64,000 bases of DNA from contig JBFMBX010000005.1 in assembly GCA_040754815.1 (NCBI GenBank), positions 1 through 64,000 of the forward strand. The letters are read 5' to 3'. Shown piece after piece: positions 31,735 to 40,479 of this stretch. The stretch is from Bellilinea sp040754815. Its GTDB lineage: Bacteria > Chloroflexota > Anaerolineae > Anaerolineales > Anaerolineaceae. The first letter of the stretch is position 1, and every line of letters starts with the position of its first letter. A model generated the notes under the pieces. The model worked only from the letters and a program-made list of their open reading frames with translations. It searched no databases and had not been told where the DNA came from. Both the position numbers and the translations under genes were made by a program.

Positions 31735-33162
31735 TCACTTTTCCCGCATCCAGATGCGTTTGGGGTAAAAGGTATCGGCTGGCGGGCGGTAAATTTCGCG
31801 GAAAGCGGGGGAGAAGTCCATCTCTTCGCTGGCAATTACAAATTTAACTTGCGGATTCTGGAAAATTTCCTTGTGGTCGCAAGAAAGCAGCCATGGACCA
31901 AGCGCTTCTTTCCAATAGGTCTGGAAGACAAACGCATCAAAATCAGGGATGACGCATATCCAATCCCCTGCCTGCCAGTGTTCGAGAAGGGGGGCGTAAC
32001 CGCTTTTGGTTATACTCCGTTCGGCATGGTAATACTGCAACAAGGCCGGCAGGGAACACAAGGCGAGGATAAGGATTGTCCCTCCCACGGCAAAGCGGGT
32101 TTGATTCTTTTGTAAAAAAGAGAGCCGCCGGGCCAGCCGCCCAAACAGAGAACACAGCCCCGCGGCGGCAAGCAGGTAAACCCAGTAGGAAAGATAGTAA
32201 ATTTGCCGGCTGTGGACGAAATAATGCCGGTACCAGTTCATGCCGAGAATCACCGCTATCAGGGCAAGGCTGGCCAGAAGGGGAATGAGCAAAGCGGTGC
32301 GGCGGGCTTTGAGCGCGCCTGCCACGCCGGCGGCGAAGCCAATCACCAGCAGCAGATAATAAAGCAGGGTTGCTCCGCGGGGGGAATGGATGGGGGCAAG
32401 GCCCAGCCCGCGCAAGACAAAATTTAGGGGTTTTTCCAGCGCAAACAAGGGAGTTCGATAACCGGGCACCGACCCAAATTCAACCGCGGCCCAGCCGAAA
32501 AACCCCAGCAGAAGGATCGTTACGGTCAGCAGGGAGCGCAAATTCCGCAGCGAGCGCCACTGCGGTCTGGTCAGCAGGGCGGCATAAACAAAAACCAGCG
32601 CCGTGATGGTGTAGATGTGGAAAAGGATGCCGGTCATGCCGATCAGCGTAACTGCCAGCCAGCGCAGCCAGCCCCTTTTTTCCAGCGCTTGCAGAGCAGA
32701 AAAAATCAGCAAAAGGTAGAAGAAGTACAGCGCGGCGTAGAACCGCAATTCCTGCGAATAGCGAATCAGCAGGGGCGAGGTGGCAATCAGCGCGGCGGTG
32801 ATGAGCGCGGCCGGTTTTTCCACATAAAATTTTGCCAGCCGGTAGCCCAGCAGAATGGTCAATGAACCCCACAGGGCATCGGGCAGGCGCAGCCATTCAT
32901 TGTGCAGGCCCAGTTGAGCGGCCGCCCACGTTTGCAGGTAATGCAGGGGCATGCCCATGATGTGCCCTTTTGCCACGGCAACGGCCTGCTGCCACGCCGG
33001 TTGTGAGGCGGCTTCCAAAACACCAATTTCGTCAATCCACATTGCCGGAAGTGCCAGCCGGTACAACCGCAAACCCAGCCCCGCCACAAAGAGGAGCATT
33101 AAACCGAGTACCTCTGGCGGGAATTTCAAGAAGGTGACAAAGGCGGTTTTTTCTCTTTTCAT
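31735..33162 (-). CDS. GT39-like membrane glycosyltransferase
   Basis: A 475-residue protein with about eleven membrane helices. The first outer loop holds LPAMWIDEIGVLEAA, the acidic DE pair of GT39/ArnT-type enzymes, and later QELRFYAALYFFYLL matches the QE-R-F/Y-A stretch common in this group. A short C-terminal tail follows the last helix. The substrate is unknown. Together with the enzymes at 22847, 28038 and 30478 it makes four GT-C-type proteins within 11 kb, but they are on both strands and not one operon. Confidence 0.82.
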   Translation of the reverse strand: MKREKTAFVTFLKFPPEVLGLMLLFVAGLGLRLYRLALPAMWIDEIGVLEAASQPAWQQAVAVAKGHIMGMPLHYLQTWAAAQLGLHNEWLRLPDALWGSLTILLGYRLAKFYVEKPAALITAALIATSPLLIRYSQELRFYAALYFFYLLLIFSALQALEKRGWLRWLAVTLIGMTGILFHIYTITALVFVYAALLTRPQWRSLRNLRSLLTVTILLLGFFGWAAVEFGSVPGYRTPLFALEKPLNFVLRGLGLAPIHSPRGATLLYYLLLVIGFAAGVAGALKARRTALLIPLLASLALIAVILGMNWYRHYFVHSRQIYYLSYWVYLLAAAGLCSLFGRLARRLSFLQKNQTRFAVGGTILILALCSLPALLQYYHAERSITKSGYAPLLEHWQAGDWICVIPDFDAFVFQTYWKEALGPWLLSCDHKEIFQNPQVKFVIASEEMDFSPAFREIYRPPADTFYPKRIWMREK

Positions 33163-33227
33163 GAATTCCCGGGCATTGAAGGATTTTTCTAAATTATAGT
33201 CAACCTGCCCAAAGAGCCGGTTCGATT

Positions 33228-33256
33228 TTGTAACCCGTTCTTCATGGTGCTATAAT
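33228..33256 (+). promoter_or_regulatory. Promoter giving a leaderless lgt-like mRNA
   Basis: TTGTAA (33228-33233), a 17-base spacer and TATAAT (33251-33256). The ATG at 33265 lies eight bases after the -10 box, and no ribosome binding site is present. Confidence 0.65.
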
Positions 33257-33264
33257 CCAAAGCG

Positions 33265-34032
33265 ATGAACCTCTTTTCGCTGATGGTCGGAATCGGCGCA
33301 TCGTTGAGTTTATTGCAGGTCTGGCGGGAGGCGCCCCCGCGCAAAGAATTTGCCGCCCTGCTGAACGGCTGGCTGGTGCTGCTGGCGGCGCTGATCGGTG
33401 GGCGGGCGGGTTTCGTTTGGCTTAACCCGCATCTGTTTGCCGATGACTGGCCGGCCGCCCTGCGCTTTTGGGAAGGCGGACTGATCTTCCCCACCGCGCT
33501 GCTGGGTGTTTTGCTGATGATTCCCCTGCTTTCTCTGGTCAGTCACCAGCCCTTCACGCAGGTTGCCGATCTCGCCGCAGGCATGTTAATACCGCTGGCG
33601 GTGAGCGTGTGGCTGGGCTGCGGGGCGGCCGGCTGTGCTTACGGCACGGCCCTCACCGATCAGTATCCGTGGGCCTTGCCGGTTTTTGATGCGGACGGCA
33701 CACTGACCTACCGCTTTCCGCTGCCGTATCTGGCCGCGCTGGTGCTGCTGCTGATTGCCCGCCCGGTGGAGAAAAAAGCGTTTGCCCTCAATATCAATGG
33801 GGCGCGTGCCTGTCTGCTGGGCTTTGTGCTGGCCCTGCATACGATCATCTTTTCTTCGTGGCGGGTAGATGCCGTGCCGACATTTCAAAATATCCGCCTC
33901 GATTACGCCGTGAGTTACCTGCTGGGCGGACTCAGCCTGATCGGCGTGCTGGTGATCGAAGTTATCCGCCTTGTCCGCGCGCTCAACCGCCGCCGTCTTT
34001 CCGCCGGACGGCCCCCTCATCTTTCCTCATAG
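33265..34032 (+). CDS. Prolipoprotein diacylglyceryl transferase-like membrane protein
   Basis: A 255-residue protein with about seven membrane segments. LIGGRAGFVWLN, RFWEGGLIFPTALLG and VWLGCGAAGCAYG follow the order of Lgt (GGR-x-G, W-x-GG, R-x-GC-x-x-x-G), but several residues usual in bona fide Lgt, such as the His of the HGG loop and the Arg before the GC pair, are not present. It may be a divergent Lgt or a paralogue with another role. The ATG is eight bases after a TATAAT. The NAD synthetase genes follow 13 bases later. Confidence 0.65.
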   Translation: MNLFSLMVGIGASLSLLQVWREAPPRKEFAALLNGWLVLLAALIGGRAGFVWLNPHLFADDWPAALRFWEGGLIFPTALLGVLLMIPLLSLVSHQPFTQVADLAAGMLIPLAVSVWLGCGAAGCAYGTALTDQYPWALPVFDADGTLTYRFPLPYLAALVLLLIARPVEKKAFALNINGARACLLGFVLALHTIIFSSWRVDAVPTFQNIRLDYAVSYLLGGLSLIGVLVIEVIRLVRALNRRRLSAGRPPHLSS

Positions 34033-34045
34033 GACAAAACAGCCC

Positions 34046-34909
34046 ATGAAACTAACGCTTGGAATGGCTCAAATCAACACCGTGCTGGGTAAGCCGGAAG
34101 CAAACCTCGAAAAACACCTTGTTCTGGCGCAGCAGGCTGCTCAGGACGGGGTGGACCTGCTCGTCTTTCCCGAACTTTCGCTGACCGGTTATGTCCTGCA
34201 GGACCTCACCCCGGCGGTGGCTCACCGCCCCCGCGCCGATGACCCGCTCTTTCGACACCTGCTGGAAGCCTCGCAAAAACTGGATTTGCTGGTGGGTTTT
34301 GTGGAAGAGGATACGCGCAACCGCTTTTACATTGCCGCGGCCTATCTTTCCGGCGGGGAAGTGCGCCATGTCCACCGCAAGGTTTACTTACCCACTTACG
34401 GCCTGTTCGATGAGGGGCGGTTCTTTGCCTGGGGGGATGCCATTCAGGCTTTTGAAACCCGTTTTGGGCGCGCGGGGGTGCTGATTTGCGAGGATTTCTG
34501 GCACGCTTCGCCGCCCTACCTGCTCTGGCTGGACGGCGCCGACCTGTTCCTGTTCACTTCGGCTTCGCCGGGGCGCGGCCTGAACAGCGCGCCCATCCTC
34601 GAATCGGCGCGCTGGGTGGAACATATCAACCGCGCTTATGCCAGCCTGTTCACCGCCTTTGTGGCGCACACCAACCGCGTGGGATACGAGGACGGACTGA
34701 ACTTTTGGGGCGGTTCGACGGTCTTTGACCCCAACGGTGAACTCATCGTTCAGGCGCCCTACTTTGAAGAAGGGGTTACGCTGGCGGAACTTGACCTGAA
34801 TCAACTGCACCGCACGCGCGCCCGCCTGCCGCTGCTGCGCGATGAGCGCACCGCCCTCGTCCAGCGTGAACTGAACCGCATCCTCACCAGCCGCACCTCC
34901 GGCAGATAG
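34046..34909 (+). CDS. Nitrilase-fold glutaminase subunit for NAD synthetase
   Basis: A 287-residue carbon-nitrogen hydrolase with the full catalytic triad: Glu43 in FPELSLTGY, Lys112 in HRKVYLPTYG and Cys148 in LICEDFW. It lies 12 bases before nadE. In most bacteria this glutaminase domain is the N-terminal half of a fused NadE; here it is a separate gene that should supply ammonia from glutamine to the synthetase. The ATG at 34046 is chosen over a longer frame that would overlap the preceding gene. AGGA is weakly placed upstream. Confidence 0.88.
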   Translation: MKLTLGMAQINTVLGKPEANLEKHLVLAQQAAQDGVDLLVFPELSLTGYVLQDLTPAVAHRPRADDPLFRHLLEASQKLDLLVGFVEEDTRNRFYIAAAYLSGGEVRHVHRKVYLPTYGLFDEGRFFAWGDAIQAFETRFGRAGVLICEDFWHASPPYLLWLDGADLFLFTSASPGRGLNSAPILESARWVEHINRAYASLFTAFVAHTNRVGYEDGLNFWGGSTVFDPNGELIVQAPYFEEGVTLAELDLNQLHRTRARLPLLRDERTALVQRELNRILTSRTSGR

Positions 34910-34921
34910 AAGGGAAATGCC

Positions 34922-35749
34922 ATGGAAACGATTGACCTGACCATCAACACCGACCTTGCCCGGCGGATTCTGACCGGCTTCATCCGCAGTGAAATCACCC
35001 GCATGGGCTTCAGCCGCGCCGTGATCGGCCTTTCCGGCGGCATCGATTCGGCGGTTTCCTGCTTTCTGGCCGCCGAGGCGCTGGGCGGTCAGAACGTGCT
35101 GGCCGTGCGCATGCCCTACCGCACTTCTTCGCCCGATTCGCTGGAGGATGCGCAGAAAGTAATTGACGCCACGGGGGTGCAGTCGCTGACGGTGGAAATT
35201 ACGCCGATGGTCGAGCCGCTTTTCCAACGCTTCCCGGAGATGGACAACATGCGCCGCGGCAACATCATGGCCCGCCAGCGCATGATCATCCTGTACGATC
35301 AGTCGGCGGCTTTTGGCGGGCTGGTGGTGGGCACCGGCAACAAGACCGAGATTCTGCTCGGCTACACCACGCTGTACGGCGATTCGGCCTGCGCCCTCAA
35401 CCCGATTGGCGACCTGTATAAGACCCAACTGCGCCAGCTGGCGGAAGCCATAGGCGTGCCGGAGTCCATCCGCCGCAAAGCTCCGTCGGCAGACCTGTGG
35501 TCGGGGCAGACCGACGAGGGCGAACTGGGCTACACCTACGCCGATGTGGATCAACTGCTCTACCTGCTGGTGGATCAGCGCTACACCCCGCAGGAATGCA
35601 TCGAAGCGGGATTTGATGCCGCCTTCGTTCATAAGGTTGTGGAGCGCATGCGCCGTAACCAGTTCAAGCGCATTCTGCCGCCCATTGCCAAAGTCAGCAA
35701 CCGCACCATCGGCTACGATTTTCTTTACCTGCGCGACTGGGGTACTTAA
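34922..35749 (+). CDS. nadE: NAD+ synthase
   Basis: A 275-residue ATP-pyrophosphatase-type enzyme that amidates nicotinic acid adenine dinucleotide to NAD+. It has the PP-loop SGGIDS (38-43), DNMRRGNIMARQRMIILYD, VVGTGNKTEILLGYTT, KAPSADLWSGQTDEGELGY and a C-terminal KVSNRTIGYDFLYLRDW. The size equals the ammonia-dependent form, but the linked nitrilase-fold gene suggests glutamine use by a two-subunit complex. The stop codon overlaps the end of the convergent ABC-F gene by four bases. Confidence 0.94.
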   Translation: METIDLTINTDLARRILTGFIRSEITRMGFSRAVIGLSGGIDSAVSCFLAAEALGGQNVLAVRMPYRTSSPDSLEDAQKVIDATGVQSLTVEITPMVEPLFQRFPEMDNMRRGNIMARQRMIILYDQSAAFGGLVVGTGNKTEILLGYTTLYGDSACALNPIGDLYKTQLRQLAEAIGVPESIRRKAPSADLWSGQTDEGELGYTYADVDQLLYLLVDQRYTPQECIEAGFDAAFVHKVVERMRRNQFKRILPPIAKVSNRTIGYDFLYLRDWGT

Positions 35750-37650
35750 TTTACAGTTTCGTGAAGTTCAGCCCAGCGTTCCAGACATTCATCCAGTTTG
35801 CGCTGGATGTGCTGATATTCTTCCCCCAGCCGGCTCACTTCCAGCGGGTCGGCGGGCGGATTTTCCAACCGGCGGGCGACTTCTTCCAGCCGTTTTTCCA
35901 GCGCGCCGATTTCGTTTTCCAGCGCGCTGATCTGCGCCTGCCGGCGCTGCTGCTGATTGCGGGATGGTTCATGGCGCGCGGCCTGCCGCTCCGGGCGGGC
36001 GTTTTTTTCGGCGCTGCGCCGCGCCGCTTCGGCAGCCGCCTGAGCCGCCAGCCATTCCTTATACTGGCTGTAACTGCCCTCAAATACCCGCAGGCTGCCT
36101 TCTTCGGGCAGCACTTCCCAAATCTGTGTGGCCAGCGCGTCAATCAGGTAGCGGTCGTGCGAAACCAGCAGGATGGTGCCCTCGTAATCTGCCAGCAGGG
36201 ATTGCAGGGCTTCCTGCGCGGGCAGGTCGAGGTGGTTGGTCGGCTCATCCAGCAGCAGCAGGTTGGCGCCCTGCAGGGCCAGCCGCGCCAGCGCCAGCCG
36301 GCCGCGCTCACCGCCGGAGAGCATGGCCACCGTTTTAAAAACATCATCACCGGTGAAGAGAAAGCGCGCCAGATAGTCGCGGATTTGAGCCGGCAGCCAG
36401 TCGGGGACGATTTCGGCAATCGCATCCATCAGGGTGTGTTCGGGGTTCAGGCCCTCGTGCGCCTGGGCAAAATAACCGATCTTCAGGCTGGCGCCGAGCA
36501 GCACCTCGCCGCTGAAAGGGGGCGTCTGCCCCAGCAGGGTTTTGAGAAAAGTGGTTTTACCCGCCCCGTTTGGGCCGATGACGGCGGCGCACTCACCGCG
36601 CCGCAGAAGCAGATCCGGCGCCGCAAAGAGCGGTCTGCCTTCATCGTGATAACCCACCGCCAGTTGCCGGGTGCGAATCACCAGATCGCCGGAGCGGCTG
36701 GCGGCCTGTATTTGAAAATGCAGCCGGCGCGGCTGGCGCGGGGGAGAAAGTCGGGCTTCTTCCAGCAGGCGTTCCAGCCGTTTGCGCCGCCCCTGCGCCT
36801 GACGGGTGTTCTGCCCGGCGATATTGCGGCGGATGTAATCCAGTTCTTTCTCGATGAATTCCTGCTGAGCCTGATATTCTTCCAATCGCCGCCGGTAGCG
36901 TTCCTCACGCTGTACCAGATAGGCCGAGTAATTGCCGGGGTAAATTTCCAGCGCGGGGGTCATCTCCCAGATGGTATTGACCACCTGATCGAGAAAATAG
37001 CGGTCGTGGGAGACGATCAGCACCGCCCCATCCCATTCGCGCAGGTAGGTTTCCAGCCATTCGACTGCCTGAATATCCAGATGATTGGTGGGTTCATCCA
37101 GCAGCAGCAGGTCGGGATTTTCCAGCAGCAGTTTGGCCAGCACGGCGCGCGTGCGCTGACCGCCCGAAAGCTGATCCAGCGGGCGGTTAAAATCGCTGCG
37201 CCGGAAACCCAGCCCGTTCAGCACCTGAGCCGTGCGGGTTTCGAAGGTGTAACCGCCGGCCTGTTCAAACTCGGCCTGTAATTTGCCGTAGGCTTGCAGC
37301 GCCGATTCGGCGCGGGAGGGGTCGGCCATGGCAGCTTCCAGTTCGGCCAGCTGCGCCTGCTGGACGAGCAGATCGCGGAACACCGTCAGACATTCCTGCC
37401 AGAGGGTGCGCTGCGAATCGAGGCGGGCTTCCTGCGGCAGGTAGCCGATGCGCAGCCCGCGCGCCCGCTGTACCGAGCCGGCGGAGGGTTCTTCCAGTCC
37501 CAGCAGAATGCGCAGCAGGGTGGTTTTGCCAACGCCGTTGGCGCCCACCAGCCCGATGCGCGCCCGCGGCGGTATGGCAAACGAGAGGTCGCTGAATAAA
37601 TCTAGCGCGCCGTAGGATTTGCTCAATCCGGCAACCGTAATCAGACTCAT
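35746..37650 (-). CDS. ABC-F family ATPase
   Basis: A 634-residue soluble protein with two ABC domains and no membrane part. Walker A sequences are GANGVGKTT and GPNGAGKTT, the signature motifs are LSGGQRTRA and LSGGERGRL, and both Walker B/D-loops read LLLDEPTNHLD. A linker between the domains and a C-terminal coiled coil (about 545-630) are present, as in Uup/YfmR-type translation factors. Members act on the ribosome or give antibiotic tolerance. The start at 37650 (MSLITVAGL) matches the family. The upstream extension of the frame runs through a terminator and the ferredoxin gene and is rejected. Confidence 0.93.
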   Translation of the reverse strand: MSLITVAGLSKSYGALDLFSDLSFAIPPRARIGLVGANGVGKTTLLRILLGLEEPSAGSVQRARGLRIGYLPQEARLDSQRTLWQECLTVFRDLLVQQAQLAELEAAMADPSRAESALQAYGKLQAEFEQAGGYTFETRTAQVLNGLGFRRSDFNRPLDQLSGGQRTRAVLAKLLLENPDLLLLDEPTNHLDIQAVEWLETYLREWDGAVLIVSHDRYFLDQVVNTIWEMTPALEIYPGNYSAYLVQREERYRRRLEEYQAQQEFIEKELDYIRRNIAGQNTRQAQGRRKRLERLLEEARLSPPRQPRRLHFQIQAASRSGDLVIRTRQLAVGYHDEGRPLFAAPDLLLRRGECAAVIGPNGAGKTTFLKTLLGQTPPFSGEVLLGASLKIGYFAQAHEGLNPEHTLMDAIAEIVPDWLPAQIRDYLARFLFTGDDVFKTVAMLSGGERGRLALARLALQGANLLLLDEPTNHLDLPAQEALQSLLADYEGTILLVSHDRYLIDALATQIWEVLPEEGSLRVFEGSYSQYKEWLAAQAAAEAARRSAEKNARPERQAARHEPSRNQQQRRQAQISALENEIGALEKRLEEVARRLENPPADPLEVSRLGEEYQHIQRKLDECLERWAELHETVN

Positions 37651-37668
37651 GGCGAGAAACAGTATACC

Positions 37669-37703
37669 AAAAAAATCAGAACGGCAGCAAAGCCGTTCTG
37701 ATT
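37669..37703 (-). terminator. Intrinsic terminator of the ferredoxin gene
   Basis: On the minus strand a perfect 12-bp stem, AATCAGAACGGC (37703-37692) with GCCGTTCTGATT (37685-37674), a 6-base loop and TTTTTGG. It separates the ferredoxin gene from the ABC-F gene. Confidence 0.85.
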
Positions 37704-37730
37704 TACCAAAAAGGAGAGACCGGTAAAAAT

Positions 37731-37901
37731 TCAGGCAGGCTGGGCGGCGCCGGTCGGGCAAACATCGGCGCAAGAGCCGCAGTCCTGGCATTTGGAAGGA
37801 TCAATCACATACAGACCATCCACCTGAGAAATGGCGCCTTCGGGACATTCGTTTTCGCAGGCACCGCACTGAATGCAATCATCGGTAATCACATACGCCA
37901 T
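37731..37901 (-). CDS. 2[4Fe-4S] ferredoxin
   Basis: A 56-residue bacterial-type ferredoxin beginning MAYVITDDCIQCGACENECP and ending CQDCGSCADVCPTGAAQPA. Two CxxCxxCxxxCP motifs are complete and would hold two [4Fe-4S] clusters for low-potential electron transfer, as in clostridial-type ferredoxins, so anaerobic metabolism is suggested. The ATG at 37901 follows AAGGA by eight bases. It is a single gene with its own terminator. Confidence 0.95.
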   Translation of the reverse strand: MAYVITDDCIQCGACENECPEGAISQVDGLYVIDPSKCQDCGSCADVCPTGAAQPA

Positions 37902-38029
37902 GGCTGCTTTCCTTTCTCGCGATTGTGAAATCAGGTACTTTCAACGGTAAGCATATCACAACCGCTGTGGTTTGTTAGCGGTCTTTTGTCATTTAATTGG
38001 CGTAAAAATGTCATATTATCAGGGGCGGC

Positions 38030-39724
38030 TCATTGCGAAAGCGGGACAACCTCCACTTCAAAAGAGCGCCATTTTTCCTTCATCTCTTGAATCCACTGGT
38101 TGATTTCGGATTCTTCGATTTCAAGGAATTCCACCGTTTCCTGCGGCAGCCCCAGTTCCACCAGCCATTGACGGATGCGTTCGCCGGTGGAGGAATGGTC
38201 CGGCTTATCCGGTGGGGGAAGCCCATATCCTTCCGGGATGATTTCTTCTTCGTTTTGCTGATTCTTTTCCTGCAACAAGACCACCTGCACTGTTTCACCT
38301 TTTTCCAGCAGGGCCTGAATCAGCCCGCCGTTGGCATACAGGCGGTTTTCATCTTCAAAGGTCAGAATGATCAGCCGGCGGATGTTTTCCAGCGTGATGG
38401 GAGGCAGGTTCTCTTCCCCCAACTGAGCGGAAGCAGTCAGCGGGGCAGATACATACAGCAGGGAAAACAGCACGAACAAAATGCCGGCCAGCATCATCAG
38501 CGGGCGGAAGACCGGGCGGGAGAGACTTCTTTCGGCCCTGCTGCGCTTCACGGCGTCGGAGTGGGTGGCGCGGTACAGACTTTCGTAGCGGGCCAGTGTC
38601 CTCTCGAGGCGGTGCTGTTCGGCGCGCTGACGGCTGATCTGCCCCATTACCGCCCAGCGGGTACGGTTCTCCAGCAGCCAGCGCATGCCTTCGGCAGCCG
38701 AGAGCGGGTTTTGGGGCTGGAAGAGGTAACCATTTTGCCGGTGGCTGACCAGTTCCGGCAATGCCGAAGCATTGGCGGCCAGAATCGGCTTGCCGCAGGC
38801 CATGGCTTCCAGGGTGGCAATGCTGAACGATTCGGCATCGCCGGGCATGAGGAAGATATCGCAGGCCGAAATCAGGGCGGGCAGGGCCGGATGAGCCACC
38901 TTGCCCAGCAAATGCACCCGTTCCTGCAATCCATAACGCCGGATAAGCCGCCGTATGGCAGGCAGGCTTGCGCCAACCCCGGCAATGGCCAGATGAAAGC
39001 GAGGGTCGTTCAGGTGAGCCAGTGCTTCGATCAGGATATGGACCCGCTTTTCCACATCCACCCGCCCGACATACAGCCCGATGACCTGATCGGCCGGCAG
39101 GCCGAAAGTTTGTAAGACCTGCCGGCGGTCAATCTCGCTGGGAAGTGTAAATTCCTTCAAGCGGATGCCGCACGAAACGGCCTGCACCGGCCGGCGGATG
39201 CCGTGCGCCGCCAGCATTTGAGCCGAATAACGGGAAGGGACGGTCACGGCATCGGCGCGGTTGAGGTGACGGGCGACAAAACGCCAGGCAATGACTTCCA
39301 CGCCGTACTTGAACGGACGCGGCAGGCGGGCAAAGTACGGCGCTCCGATTTCGGGGCCGGGGTGATGGGTGGCAACGGCCGGTATGCCGCGCCTGCGTGC
39401 TTCCTGCACGGCGTGCTGGCAGAAAGGGGAAGGATCCTGCACATGCACCACATCCGGTGCAATTTCATCGAACAGGCGCTGCAACAGCCGCCGGTAGCCC
39501 ACCGCCAGCCGCAGGTCTTTATGAATAAACGCTAAATGCGCCCCCGGCAGATGGATGACGTTCACCCTGCCGATGGAGGATCGCCCCACGCTCAGGCCGC
39601 TGCCGGGCCGCACCACCCAGACCTGATGCCCGCGCCCGGCCAGTCCTTCCGCCAGATTGGCGGTAAAAATCGCCTGTCCGTTCAGTTCGGGTAGATAGGT
39701 GGTGGTGCACAACAGGATGCGCAT
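38030..39724 (-). CDS. GT4 glycosyltransferase with C-terminal membrane and LmbE-like tail
   Basis: A 564-residue protein. Residues 1-385 are a GT4 (GT-B fold) glycosyltransferase with the N-terminal LPELNGQAIFTANLAEGLAG, HVQDPSPF, YVGRVDVEKRVHILIEAL and PGDAESFSIATLEAMACGKP motifs. A membrane helix follows at about 405-430. The last about 125 residues resemble a truncated PIG-L/LmbE deacetylase (TFEDENRLYANGGLIQALLE, ETVQVVLLQEKN, GERIRQWLVELG and VEFLEIEES), but the metal-binding PHPDDE is replaced by TFEDEN. The tail may be an inactive or structural domain. The DedA-family gene lies 12 bases upstream, so the two may form an operon. Confidence 0.82.
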   Translation of the reverse strand: MRILLCTTTYLPELNGQAIFTANLAEGLAGRGHQVWVVRPGSGLSVGRSSIGRVNVIHLPGAHLAFIHKDLRLAVGYRRLLQRLFDEIAPDVVHVQDPSPFCQHAVQEARRRGIPAVATHHPGPEIGAPYFARLPRPFKYGVEVIAWRFVARHLNRADAVTVPSRYSAQMLAAHGIRRPVQAVSCGIRLKEFTLPSEIDRRQVLQTFGLPADQVIGLYVGRVDVEKRVHILIEALAHLNDPRFHLAIAGVGASLPAIRRLIRRYGLQERVHLLGKVAHPALPALISACDIFLMPGDAESFSIATLEAMACGKPILAANASALPELVSHRQNGYLFQPQNPLSAAEGMRWLLENRTRWAVMGQISRQRAEQHRLERTLARYESLYRATHSDAVKRSRAERSLSRPVFRPLMMLAGILFVLFSLLYVSAPLTASAQLGEENLPPITLENIRRLIILTFEDENRLYANGGLIQALLEKGETVQVVLLQEKNQQNEEEIIPEGYGLPPPDKPDHSSTGERIRQWLVELGLPQETVEFLEIEESEINQWIQEMKEKWRSFEVEVVPLSQ

Positions 39725-39736
39725 GGCGTAATCCTT

Positions 39737-40384
39737 TCACTGCTCCGCTTCGTCGAGCAGGGCGGCTACATTTTTACGGCTGAGCAGATTGCGCACGTAG
39801 ATGGAAGCAATCAAAATAAACAGCAAGGTGAAGGCGAAAGCCGCATAGCGGATGCCTTCCTGAACCTTCATGAGGTTGGAAGCCATATAATAACCCAGCC
39901 CGACCATGACCAGACTGGTGAGCAGATTGGTGACGAAAATAATCGGGAACCAGCGCCGCCACGGCACGCGCGCCAGACCGGTGGCAATCAGCACCGGCAC
40001 AATCAGGCCGTTGGTCAGTTTGGCGAAGATGAGCAGTTTAACCGCCTGCCGTTGAATGATTTTGCGAAAGAGGTCTATTTTTTCGGCGTCCACGCCAAAC
40101 CACCGCCGGCGGCGAAGCAGCCAGTCAATTTTGCCCATATAACCCAGACCATACCAGAGTGCATCGGCAGTCAAATTACCCACCGTGGCGGCAATGAACA
40201 CCGGTAAGGGGTTCAAAAACCCTGCCGAAGACGCCCCGGCAGCCAGCAAGATCGAAATGGGGCCTTCTACCATTACCAGCAGGGTTATGGCCACATACAA
40301 CCACACATGAGCGGCGTTGGCGCTGCCGCTGCTGAGCGCGCCCCAGAAGTTTTGTCCAAAAGCAAAGATTTGCTCGATCATCAT
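39737..40384 (-). CDS. DedA/VTT-domain membrane protein
   Basis: A 215-residue protein of the DedA (SNARE-associated, VTT) family. Conserved parts are EGPISILLAAGASSAGFLNP in the first re-entrant region, GNLTADALWYGLGYMG, and FAKLTNGLIVPVLIATGLARVPWRRW. About five hydrophobic segments are present. DedA proteins act as phospholipid or undecaprenyl-phosphate flippases. Lipid-carrier recycling would fit the adjacent glycosyltransferase, but that is inference. Translation may start at either of two consecutive ATG codons (40384 or 40381). Confidence 0.87.
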   Translation of the reverse strand: MMIEQIFAFGQNFWGALSSGSANAAHVWLYVAITLLVMVEGPISILLAAGASSAGFLNPLPVFIAATVGNLTADALWYGLGYMGKIDWLLRRRRWFGVDAEKIDLFRKIIQRQAVKLLIFAKLTNGLIVPVLIATGLARVPWRRWFPIIFVTNLLTSLVMVGLGYYMASNLMKVQEGIRYAAFAFTLLFILIASIYVRNLLSRKNVAALLDEAEQ

Positions 40385-40479
40385 AACATCGTCCCTGATA
40401 AAAACAACGCATAATCATCCATTTTGATTAAACCACATCCAGCCGTTCTGACAAGGGGCATCTTTGAATTTGAGCGGAG

